Source of the DNA: Pseudomonadota bacterium | GTDB taxonomy: Bacteria; Pseudomonadota; Gammaproteobacteria; Steroidobacterales; Steroidobacteraceae | DNA length: 6,364 nucleotides | NCBI GenBank assembly: GCA_021850555.1 | Contig: JAJZLX010000604.1 | Location: 1-6,364, forward strand | Direction: 5' to 3' | Part shown: positions 1 to 5,520 of the stretch, one piece after another | How positions within the stretch are numbered: position 1 is the stretch's first letter | Layout: each line of letters starts with the position of its first letter | The notes under the pieces: generated by a model | Told to the model about the DNA's origin: nothing | Seen by the model: the letters and a program-made list of their open reading frames with translations, nothing else | Databases searched by the model: none | Position numbers and translations under genes: made by a program

Positions 1-780
1 GGTGGATTTCAGCGCTCGCCAGCTCATGGGTGCAATGATCCTCGTCAAGCCGGAAACATCGGCGCAGACTCGCGGGTGGCCGGCCGACGCCCAGGCTAAT
101 ACCGCCGGACAAACCAACGCTGAGACCGCGAGCCCGGATGACGGCTCCCCCCGTCCCACACGCGGGCGACGCGGCGTACGCGCCGAAGCGGCCAGCCATG
201 GCTTCGGGCGTCAATTGCGCTGCGCGGCACGCGCCGACCTGATGCGCCGCCAGGCTCCATGCGCCTGGCCGGACCGCCAGTCGGCACTCACCACTCACCC
301 GCCTCGGCGTGAGACAGCCGGAGAGCCTCACCGGTATGATCAAAGCGGGGATGATACCTGAGATTGCTCATCGTTTGCAGGCAGATCGGGCAACAGCGGC
401 GGGCTTCGGTGCGGCGGAATCTGCGCCAACGCCGATGCGGCATGGCGCGGCACTTCTGCCCGGAGCTGCCCAGAGCACGGTTACGAGGAAAACGCCGATC
501 GGGTCGAGGCGCTCCATTGCGAGCAGAACCGGGCCCGCCGCCCGGCCGTCGTAGCCGCCGGTAACGAGCGCGGCGGCCGGCCGACCGTCCCGAGACCGGA
601 AACGGCCGACGACCGCGAAGGAGTTGATTAGCGGGCGGCATTGGGATCAATCCTGCGACCCGGAGATCCGGAGCCGATGAGCGGCGCCTGGCGATGCGAC
701 ATCACGCCGGAACTCTCATGCATTCAGTCGTCATGGAACGACCGGCTCCCGATTCGCAGATCATGGGCAACGGCGCGGTT
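1..780. other. No supportable gene; G+C-rich stretch
   Basis: Open frames exist on both strands, but their translations are arginine-, proline- and alanine-rich with no recognisable domain, no convincing ribosome binding site and poor codon structure. This is what high G+C sequence gives by chance. The longest are at 2-361 (plus) and 288-650 (minus). It may be intergenic, or a gene decayed beyond recognition. I see no RNA gene, repeat array or clear terminator in it. Confidence 0.55.
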
Positions 781-816
781 CGGGGATGACCCGTGACGCA
801 GAGCCGCATGTGTAAT

Positions 817-840
817 CAGTTAACCTTGCAAGATTACCTG
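817..840. promoter_or_regulatory. Probable MarR operator (imperfect 24-bp palindrome)
   Basis: The arms are CAGTTAACCTTG and CAAGATTACCTG, centred between 828 and 829. They are complementary at 10 of 12 positions. The core TAACCTTGCAAGATTA has one mismatch per arm. MarR-family dimers typically bind A/T-flanked palindromes of about this length, often with a CTTGCAAG-like centre, placed over their own promoter. This one covers the predicted -35 element of the gene starting at 861, so bound repressor would block RNA polymerase. The palindrome is seen directly; the assignment to this MarR is inferred from position and family behaviour. Confidence 0.7.
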
Positions 841-854
841 CGTATGAATAGACT
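826..854 (+). promoter_or_regulatory. Predicted sigma70-type promoter of the marR operon
   Basis: A -35-like TTGCAA (826-831) and a -10-like TAGACT (849-854) are separated by exactly 17 bases. Each matches consensus at 4 of 6 positions. The -10 ends only 6 bases before the ATG at 861, so transcription would begin at or next to the start codon and give a leaderless or nearly leaderless mRNA. In agreement, no Shine-Dalgarno sequence is seen before that ATG. The palindrome at 817-840 overlaps the -35. Confidence 0.55.
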
Positions 855-860
855 GGCTTC

Positions 861-1304
861 ATGGTCCGCTCCCATGCTCCACCGATATCCGCCGACGCGC
901 TAGCCACGCAGTTGCTGCTCGGCATCGGGCAGCTGGTCCGCCGGGCGCGCTCACAAGGCGGTACCGGGGGGTTGAACCTCTCGCAGCTCGCGGTCCTCGC
1001 CCGACTTGAACGCAATGGCTGGATGACGGCCGCGGACCTCGCCCGCGCCGAGGCGATGAGGCCGCAGTCGATGGGCGCGATCCTGACCGGCCTGCAGCAG
1101 GAGAACCTGGTGCGCCGCCGGCCCGACCCGGACGACGGCCGGCGAATCCTTTTCGCCCTCACGGCCAAGGGCACGGCGGTTAGAAAGGAGCACAGCGCGC
1201 GCAAGCGCCAATGGCTCGCGACCGTGGTGGCGGGCCTCGACGCCTCGCAGCGGCAGATCCTCGTCGAGGCGATTGCGCTGATCAAACGATTGGGTGAAGC
1301 ATGA
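861..1304 (+). CDS. MarR-family transcriptional regulator
   Basis: A 147-residue cytoplasmic DNA-binding protein of typical MarR length. The central winged helix-turn-helix is clear. Helices around residues 40-75 carry SQLAVLARLERNG, TAADLARAEAM and PQSMGAILTGLQQENLV, and the wing follows with RRPDPDDGRRILFALTAKG (about residues 87-105), the signature MarR DP-D-R-R pattern. The N-terminal helix and the helix after residue 120 would form the dimer interface. It is the first gene of a plus-strand unit with the hydrolase at 1362 and the exporter at 1916. A 24-bp palindrome over its promoter suggests autorepression relieved by a small ligand, as is common for this family. Start chosen at the ATG at 861, since the predicted promoter lies directly upstream. 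The ligand cannot be read from the sequence. Confidence 0.9.
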   Translation: MVRSHAPPISADALATQLLLGIGQLVRRARSQGGTGGLNLSQLAVLARLERNGWMTAADLARAEAMRPQSMGAILTGLQQENLVRRRPDPDDGRRILFALTAKGTAVRKEHSARKRQWLATVVAGLDASQRQILVEAIALIKRLGEA

Positions 1305-1361
1305 GCACGGCCGCCTCACCACCCGGTCGCCCCCTCAGCCCGCACCGCAGTGAGATCCCTG

Positions 1362-1916
1362 ATGCCTCTTACCACCCTCGACCCAACCAGCGCCCTGATC
1401 GTCGTAGATCTGCAGAAGGGCCTCGCCTCCTTTGTCGCCGAAGATGCCTTCAATGAAGTGGTACGTCGCTCGCGCCAGCTGGCTGACGCTTTCCGCCGCC
1501 GCGGACTGCCGGTCGTACTGGTGAACGTAGCCGGCGGGGCTCCCGGCAGGACCGAGCACGCCCGAACACTGACGGACCTGCCTGGCGACTGGACCGAGCT
1601 ATTGCCGCAACTCGATCCGCAGACGACCGATCACCGGGTCACCAAGCGGACCTGGGGCGCATTCACGCGCACCGACCTGGAAGACTACCTGCGGTCGAAG
1701 TCCGTCACGCAGGTCGTCATCGCCGGCATCGCCACCAGCGTCGGGGTGGAATCGACCGCCCGCCAGGCCCATGAGCTGGGATTCAACGTCACGCTGGCAG
1801 TCGACGCCATGACCGATCCGAACCCGCAAACCCATCACAACAGTGTGACCGGGATATTCCCGCGGCTGGGCGAAACCGGCACCACCGCGCAGATACTCGC
1901 GCTGCTCTGCGGGTGA
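1362..1916 (+). CDS. Isochorismatase-family hydrolase lacking the catalytic cysteine
   Basis: A 184-residue single-domain cysteine-hydrolase-fold protein, about the usual family length. The expected active-site Asp is D16 in ALIVVDLQKG near the N-terminus, and the expected Lys is K95 in VTKRTWGAF. The third site, GIATSVGVESTAR (residues 122-134), keeps the family cis-peptide turn but has Gly128 where nicotinamidase-type members have cysteine (compare ATNVCVEST). True isochorismatases such as EntB and PhzD also lack that cysteine and act by acid chemistry on a vinyl ether, so amidase activity is unlikely. The substrate is unknown. The ATG at 1362 is preferred; an in-frame GTG at 1350 would add four residues, and only a weak GAG-type ribosome site is seen. 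It lies 57 bases after marR and its stop overlaps the exporter start by one base (TGATG), which suggests co-transcription and translational coupling. Confidence 0.87.
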   Translation: MPLTTLDPTSALIVVDLQKGLASFVAEDAFNEVVRRSRQLADAFRRRGLPVVLVNVAGGAPGRTEHARTLTDLPGDWTELLPQLDPQTTDHRVTKRTWGAFTRTDLEDYLRSKSVTQVVIAGIATSVGVESTARQAHELGFNVTLAVDAMTDPNPQTHHNSVTGIFPRLGETGTTAQILALLCG

Positions 1917-3145
1917 TGAGCGGCGACCCGACCGCGCAACGTTCGCTGTGGGGCTTGTCTGTCCTCGCCTTCCTGGGCGGACTCGGCGGTGGCGCGGTGT
2001 TTCCTATCCTGCCGGTCGTCGGACTCGCCCTCGGCATCGGCCCGGCGATGATCGGTCTCATCCTCGCCTTCAACCGCATCACCCGCCTCGCCGTCAACCC
2101 GCTCACCGGCGAGCTCGTGGACCGCTTCGGCGCGCGCTGGCCGCTGCTCGCCGGACTGTGTATCGAGGGATTCGCCGCACTGTGCTTCGCGGCGGGACTG
2201 CGCAGCGTTCATCCCACCGCCTGGTTTCTGCTCGGGCGGGCGCTTTGGGGGGTTGGCTCCTCGCTCCTGATGGTCGGCTCGCTCACCGCCGCGCTGATCG
2301 TGAGCGAGCCTGCAAGGCGCGGCAAGGCTGCGGCCGTGGTCAGGATGTGGTTGAGCCTCGGGGTGCCAGCCGGGCTGGCGCTCGGGGGGCTCGTCGCCGA
2401 TCTGTACTCTGCGCGCGCCGCCTTTCTCTCGGCGGCGGGCATCACTTTCGGCGGAATGATCGCGGCTTATTTCATCGCTCCGAGGAGGACCGCGGCGGAC
2501 ATCCACGGGACGCGCCACAAACGCGCCGAGCGGGGCGCGATGCGGGACTTGCTGCACTCCCGGCCGCTGTGGATGGTATGGATGTTCAACTTCGTCGTGT
2601 TCTTCTCCGTACAGGGTGTCATCCTCGCGTCCCTCGTACTGATCATCCGCGACCGCCATCTACTGCTCGGCTCGCTCGGCCCGGAAGGTTCCTCCGGCAT
2701 GCTCATGGGCGCGATGATCGGCGCCTCGGCGCTGGCGTCGCTCGGCGCCGGACGATGGATCGACAGCCACGGCCGCAAGGCCGGCCTGCTCCTGCCGGCA
2801 TCGCTGTGCACCGTGGGCGGATTCGGCGTGCTCGCGGTCTCGAGCCGGCTGAGCGCCGCCGTGCTCGGACTGACCGCGATCGGCATCGGTCTCGGCGGCA
2901 TCAACATCCCGCTGATCATCATCCTGGGCGAGCTGGTCAGCGCCGATCGCTATGGCCGGGCCATCGGCATTTATCAGGTGCTGGGGGACGTCGGCGGCGC
3001 CCTCGGCCCCATCATCGGCCTCGAGGCGATCAGCCGATTCGGCGCGACCCGCTCCTTGACCGCTCTCACGGTCGCTCTGTTGGTCACCGTGCCGCTGTCG
3101 ATCGCGCTGCAGCAACGCGAGCAGGCGGCTTACGACCGAGCGTGA
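1916..3145 (+). CDS. MFS transporter, probable small-molecule/drug exporter
   Basis: A 409-residue inner-membrane protein with about twelve hydrophobic helices in two halves, split by a basic cytoplasmic loop near residues 188-217. MFS motif A is present between helices 2 and 3 as GELVDRFGAR (65-74), with an equivalent in the second half, GRWIDSHGRK (about 279-288). Helix 4 holds the motif-B-like arginine in RALWGVG (R108). These features fit proton-driven antiporters of the 12-helix type. The ATG at 1916 shares its A with the hydrolase stop; a GTG one codon earlier is a less likely start. The G+C-rich codon use matches the two upstream genes. Coupling with a MarR regulator and a hydrolase suggests export of the inducing compound or its product; this is inferred, and the substrate is unknown. 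Confidence 0.9.
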   Translation: MSGDPTAQRSLWGLSVLAFLGGLGGGAVFPILPVVGLALGIGPAMIGLILAFNRITRLAVNPLTGELVDRFGARWPLLAGLCIEGFAALCFAAGLRSVHPTAWFLLGRALWGVGSSLLMVGSLTAALIVSEPARRGKAAAVVRMWLSLGVPAGLALGGLVADLYSARAAFLSAAGITFGGMIAAYFIAPRRTAADIHGTRHKRAERGAMRDLLHSRPLWMVWMFNFVVFFSVQGVILASLVLIIRDRHLLLGSLGPEGSSGMLMGAMIGASALASLGAGRWIDSHGRKAGLLLPASLCTVGGFGVLAVSSRLSAAVLGLTAIGIGLGGINIPLIIILGELVSADRYGRAIGIYQVLGDVGGALGPIIGLEAISRFGATRSLTALTVALLVTVPLSIALQQREQAAYDRA

Positions 3146-3183
3146 GAGTGAGATGATAGGCGAGCAAGAGACAGAACCGAGAC

Positions 3184-3346
3184 CCGAGGGCGCCGTACTC
3201 GCCGACCCTGCGTTCGTTGGGCGTGAGGGCGCGCTGCGTCGTCTCGACGAACTCTATGGCGTCGGCGATCGTGTGCGCAGGATGTCGCGCGAAATGGTGG
3301 CGGACTATGCCGCGGCGGACGCGGGGATACGATTGGACTTGAGCAT
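3184..3346 (-). pseudogene. Decayed, truncated copy of the unknown gene at 5393-5962
   Basis: Read on the minus strand from the ATG at 3346, this stretch aligns with the first 54 or so codons of the intact gene starting at 5962. Shared segments include KSNR near the start, the stretch IADAIEFVETTQRAL (intact copy: IAEAVELIETTQRAL), NERRV versus DERRV, and EYGALG. Codon 14, CAG (Gln) in the intact copy, is TAG here. A net gain of 2 bases near codons 26-28 shifts the frame. Similarity stops at 3184, 39 bases after the exporter stop. By eye, the better-aligned part differs at about one base in five, often at third positions, so it is an old relic of a related gene and not a recent duplication. 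It cannot make the full protein. Confidence 0.8.
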
Positions 3347-3421
3347 GGCTGCGCGATAACCGGAGCAGTCTCGCCCGTCACTGGAACTTATTGTGCGCCA
3401 TGACGCCAGAGGATCTGACGT

Positions 3422-4045
3422 ATGTCAGCGAAAGCCACGCCGCCTGAACCGTGGGCGTCGTTCCTCGCCGCCCTTGATGCCGCAGTCGGAACGTCTGTCG
3501 AGATCCACTGTCTTGGCGATGTCGTAGCAGAGCACGCCTACGACATCCACAGAGACCGACCGACAGAAGACATCGACTTCCTATCGGCCATCGACATCGC
3601 GCATTCTGTACCACTCAACATTGACTCTTTGGCCGGAAAGGGCACCGCCTTTCACAGGAAGCACAAGATGTATGTTCAGTACGTTGGCGTCTCTACGCCA
3701 CCGTGCGGCTACCAGCAGCACTTGGTTGCGGTGTATCCACAAGCCCGATGGAAGAACCTGCGGTTATTTGCTCTCGAAGCTCATGACCTGGCGCTCTCGA
3801 AGATCGAGCGGAATAACCGGCATGACAGCCAGGATGTTCGTGGTCTGGCGCAAGCCGGACTCATTGACCCGGACATTCTTGAATCCCGGTATCACGAAGA
3901 GGTCAGACCATACCTGATCAGAAAATTCGAGTGGCACGACGGCACGCTCACACGCTGGCTGGAGGCAATTCGAGAAATCAGGGGGGGGTGCTATGAAACG
4001 CAGCGCGAAATCGGCTCGCCGCCTGGCCCGGCGCGTGCGCGCTGA
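3422..4045 (+). CDS. DUF6036-type nucleotidyltransferase-like protein
   Basis: A 207-residue soluble protein resembling the DUF6036 / AbiEii-like nucleotidyltransferases. Recognisable elements are EPWASFLAALDAAV (9-22), a degenerate G-x-VV loop at G32, the acidic pair in TEDIDFL (D50, D52), GTAFHRKHKMYVQYVGV, the LRLFALEAHDLALSKIERNN block, and the terminal EEVRPYL. Canonical members have Gly-Gly before the loop; here it is Gly-Asp (G32 D33), and a short insertion precedes the DxD, so activity is uncertain. AGAGGA at 3408-3413 is a good ribosome site for the ATG at 3422. G+C is visibly lower than in flanking genes, which suggests separate acquisition. The last ~20 codons after an 8-G run (3981-3988) look out of frame. 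One more G would end the protein at 3996 in an ATGA overlap with the next ORF. Relatives often sit near mobile or defence genes. Confidence 0.75.
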   Translation: MSAKATPPEPWASFLAALDAAVGTSVEIHCLGDVVAEHAYDIHRDRPTEDIDFLSAIDIAHSVPLNIDSLAGKGTAFHRKHKMYVQYVGVSTPPCGYQQHLVAVYPQARWKNLRLFALEAHDLALSKIERNNRHDSQDVRGLAQAGLIDPDILESRYHEEVRPYLIRKFEWHDGTLTRWLEAIREIRGGCYETQREIGSPPGPARAR

Positions 4046-4199
4046 GGTGGCCCGCCACAACGAGCGCGATCGGCAGCGCGCCATCTATGGTCGTGGGCCG
4101 AAGGGATGGCGGCCGACGCATGAAGGCTGGTGCGCGAGGCCGACTGAAGTTGTGCAGGTGCGGCAGCTGTGGCCGCCGCGCCCGGCCGCCGGCCGTTGA
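3993..4199 (+). CDS. Small basic protein of unknown function
   Basis: A 68-residue ORF rich in arginine, with no recognised domain. The N-terminal ~30 residues look helical and strongly basic (RRLARRVRAEVARHNERDRQRA), broken here after that by a Gly/Pro/Trp-rich tail. Third positions are mostly G or C, which supports coding. The G-run at 3981-3988, 4 bases before the ATG, could act as a purine-rich ribosome site. It overlaps the end of the preceding nucleotidyltransferase-like ORF in another frame; if that gene lost a G in the run, the original arrangement would be a 4-base ATGA overlap. This might be a partner of the upstream gene, but nothing in the sequence shows that. It could also be chance. 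Confidence 0.4.
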   Translation: MKRSAKSARRLARRVRAEVARHNERDRQRAIYGRGPKGWRPTHEGWCARPTEVVQVRQLWPPRPAAGR

Positions 4200-4335
4200 G
4201 GCTTGAGCGTGGCGCGGAGAATCGACCGCGTATAATGGCCGTGGCGCCGCGATCGGCACCCCACCCCCCTCTCTCCCCTCGGGTACCCCGCCATAAACGA
4301 GAGCGCCGCCCCCGCGAGCAGGGCGACGAGACTGA
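4200..4335. other. Intergenic stretch with an isolated perfect -10 box and a polypyrimidine tract
   Basis: This gap separates convergent genes: the small plus-strand ORF ending at 4199 and the antitoxin ending at 4336 on the minus strand. It contains a perfect TATAAT at 4231-4236, but the nearest TTGA-like sequence (4203-4208) is 22 bases away, which is too far for a standard promoter, and no plus-strand gene follows. A C/T-only tract runs through about 4259-4279, broken by one A. I see no clear hairpin terminator for either neighbour. Confidence 0.4.
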
Positions 4336-4653
4336 CTACGCGGCAGCGTGGGTTCGATCGTCGCGCAGCGCACGGCGCACGGCTCTGGGCTCGCGGTCCA
4401 TGATGCGCAGTAGCGTTTGCGCCGGTCCCGTGGGGCCGCGCCGCCCCTGCTCCCAATTCTCCAGGGTGCGCTTGCTGACGCTCAGGAACGTTGCCATATC
4501 GGCTTGAGACATACCGAACTTCTCCCGGACGGCCTTCACGTCCGGGGCCGAAAACTCGCGGCGGCTGAGTGTACGCGGTCGGTCGCGGTATGCCTCGACG
4601 CCCGCGCGAATTTCCTCGAACAGGTTTCGCTTCGTGGCCATAGGGTGTCTCAT
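4336..4653 (-). CDS. NadS-like/HigA-type helix-turn-helix antitoxin
   Basis: A 105-residue protein with an XRE-type helix-turn-helix at about residues 38-72: APDVKAVREKFGMSQADM, then SVSKRTLENWEQGRRGPTGPA. The N-terminal LFEEIRAGVEAY segment and the LENWEQGRR-PTGPA ending of the DNA-binding domain are typical of NadS-like antitoxins paired with HigB/RelE toxins. It would bind and neutralise the toxin encoded just upstream and repress their shared promoter. The ATG at 4653 overlaps the toxin stop as ATGA; the second ATG at 4641 (MATKRNLFEE) is an equally sensible start and gives 101 residues. The arginine-rich C-terminus after residue 85 is a plausible toxin-contact or flexible tail. The toxin-first order matches higBA systems. 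Confidence 0.85.
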   Translation of the reverse strand: MRHPMATKRNLFEEIRAGVEAYRDRPRTLSRREFSAPDVKAVREKFGMSQADMATFLSVSKRTLENWEQGRRGPTGPAQTLLRIMDREPRAVRRALRDDRTHAAA

Positions 4654-4964
4654 TTCAGGGTTTTCACTAGCACGCCGAGCGCCTTGCGCTCCTTGGGCGA
4701 GAGGTCGTTCACTTCGAACTTGCGGTAGAGCGTGAGCAGCAGGATATGGCCGCGTGCGGTGATCCAGTAGTAGATCACCCGCAGGCCGCCCCGCTTGCCC
4801 TTGCCGTCTACCGCCCAGCGCACTTTGCGGACTCCGCCAGCGCCTGGGATCAATGCGCCGGCCTCCGGATTCGCCATGAGCGCCGCCTGCAGCAATCCGT
4901 ACTGATCGTCACCGAGATAGCGCTCGCGGTTCTGCTCGAACGCCTCCGACTCGATAAAGATCAT
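4650..4964 (-). CDS. HigB/RelE-like toxin of a type II toxin-antitoxin system
   Basis: A 104-residue protein of the RelE/ParE superfamily, closest in look to HigB-type ribosome-dependent mRNA interferases. Family features in order are MIFIESEAFE at the start, the LQAALMANPEAG segment, IPGAGGVRKVRW (39-50), the basic GKGKRGGLRVIYYW block (54-67) that supplies likely catalytic K/R residues and the Tyr pair, LLLTLYRKFEVNDLS (75-89) and a basic C-terminal helix. Length is normal and nothing appears broken. It overlaps the antitoxin by four bases (ATGA), so the two are co-translated. No Shine-Dalgarno sequence precedes the ATG; the -10 ends 8 bases before it, so a leaderless message is likely. The stop of the unrelated upstream frame (4961) also overlaps this ATG, probably by chance. 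Confidence 0.87.
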   Translation of the reverse strand: MIFIESEAFEQNRERYLGDDQYGLLQAALMANPEAGALIPGAGGVRKVRWAVDGKGKRGGLRVIYYWITARGHILLLTLYRKFEVNDLSPKERKALGVLVKTLK

Positions 4965-5347
4965 GGGGCGGAACTATACGCCAATGGCGGACAAAGTAAA
5001 CCGATCGCGAACGGCGGCGGACGGACCCGCGTCACAGACGAAAACGCCCCTTTCGGGGCGCTCTCGTGCGGCTCTGCGCTCGCGCCTACGGCCCCGGCAC
5101 CCGCCCGCCAAGCATCGGCCGGCCTGGCGCTGCCGGCAACGTCCAGCCAGTAGCGCCGTCGCGTTGGCGTCAGGCCATTCCACCATGCGATGCCGATCCT
5201 GGCGTCGGCCGCATCGTGCTCGCGGGCGTTGGCCGGCTCAATGACGAGGATGCCCCGATCCGCATCGAACCGGCCAACGATGCCGGCCTGTGCGAGCGCG
5301 CCGCTGAACGCCAACAAGTTCACGCTGCCTGCGATCAGGGCCGGCAC
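4961..5347 (-). CDS. Unknown protein; conserved-looking N-terminal 80 residues with an odd C-terminus
   Basis: The frame begins at GTG 5347 (an in-frame TGA lies just upstream) and runs 128 codons. Residues 1-80 read like a real compact protein, with a hydrophobic ALIAGSVNLLAFSGALAQAG start, GRFDADRGILVIEPANA, and DARIGIAWWNGLTPTRRRYWLDVAGSARPADAW. I have an impression of similar short AWWN...YWL...ADAW proteins in mobile regions of proteobacteria but cannot name a family. Residues after about 81 translate the terminator (5041-5060) and the toxin promoter, so they are probably not a real domain. Losing one G near 5100 would give a TAG stop at 5086, just before the terminator, and a normal short protein. 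It overlaps the preceding gene by 13 bases, which implies coupled translation. Confidence 0.55.
   Translation of the reverse strand: MPALIAGSVNLLAFSGALAQAGIVGRFDADRGILVIEPANAREHDAADARIGIAWWNGLTPTRRRYWLDVAGSARPADAWRAGAGAVGASAEPHESAPKGAFSSVTRVRPPPFAIGLLCPPLAYSSAP
4973..5000 (-). promoter_or_regulatory. Predicted toxin-antitoxin promoter with internal operator palindrome
   Basis: On the minus strand, TTTACT (5000-4995) and TATAGT (4978-4973) are separated by 16 bases. The -10 matches consensus at 5 of 6 positions and the -35 at 4 of 6. Between them lies CGCCAATGGCG (4979-4989), an inverted repeat with 5-base arms around a central A, well placed to bind the helix-turn-helix antitoxin for autoregulation. 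Only 8 bases separate the -10 from the toxin ATG, so transcription would start about at the A of ATG. Confidence 0.6.
5041..5060 (-). terminator. Intrinsic terminator ending the minus-strand unknown genes
   Basis: Reading the minus strand, CGCCCC (5060-5055), loop GAAA, GGGGCG (5050-5045) and then TTTT form a 6-bp all-G/C stem with a stable tetraloop followed by a short U run. It lies between the unknown gene cluster and the toxin-antitoxin promoter. It would stop read-through into the toxin gene and separate the two units. Confidence 0.75.
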
Positions 5348-5520
5348 CTCGACGGGCGCTCACGGCCGCGCCTCCTGAGTCGCCGCGCCAGCTCACGACG
5401 GAACCGAGCCTGTTCCTGCCTGGTGAGCGCCACCGTCTCGCGCAGCGCGGCCATCGCGGCCCGCATTGCGCGCTGCTCGGCCTTCGGCGCGGTGGCGCCG
5501 GACTTTGCCGCGGCGCTCAT
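5335..5520 (-). CDS. Small basic helical protein of unknown function
   Basis: A 61-residue protein starting at ATG 5520. A short Ala/Gly/Lys-rich N-terminus is followed by a long amphipathic helix (about residues 14-48: EQRAMRAAMAALRETVALT then RQEQARFRRELARRLRRR), which could be a coiled coil or a nucleic-acid-binding helix. Third codon positions are almost all G or C, which supports coding in this frame over the longer overlapping one. It overlaps the gene upstream (ATG inside codon 148 of that frame) and the gene downstream by 13 bases, as in tightly packed phage or element operons. No known domain is recognised. Confidence 0.55.
   Translation of the reverse strand: MSAAAKSGATAPKAEQRAMRAAMAALRETVALTRQEQARFRRELARRLRRRGRERPSRCRP

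Noticed and set aside
288..650. Minus-strand frame with a CCPICLQ-like cysteine pair
   Set aside because: Only one CxxC-like pair, otherwise Arg/Pro-rich chance translation, with no ribosome site and no homology I recognise.
718..789. 23-codon plus-strand ORF beginning MHSVVMERP
   Set aside because: Very short, no ribosome site, no neighbour relationship; not supportable.
1948..3156. 402-codon frame within the exporter gene
   Set aside because: A frame-shifted shadow of the MFS gene, Arg/Pro/His-rich and without membrane segments.
4203..4236. TTGAGC...TATAAT as a plus-strand promoter
   Set aside because: The -10 is perfect but spacing is 22 bases and no plus-strand gene follows.
4259..4278. 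C-rich tract as a G-quadruplex on the minus strand
   Set aside because: Only three G runs separated enough to count; a four-run quadruplex would need the six-G run split with no loop.
4348..4358. GGTTCGATC match to the tRNA T-arm, as a second att copy
   Set aside because: Only nine bases of a motif common to all tRNAs, lying inside the antitoxin coding sequence.
4085..4456. Minus-strand frame with a hydrophobic VSLVALLAGAALSF segment
   Set aside because: No credible start codon for the hydrophobic part, it overlaps the antitoxin end out of phase, and the rest is chance-like.
4961..4964. ATGA overlap between the long unknown frame and the toxin gene as an operon link
   Set aside because: A terminator and a toxin promoter lie inside that frame's tail, so the overlap is more likely chance.
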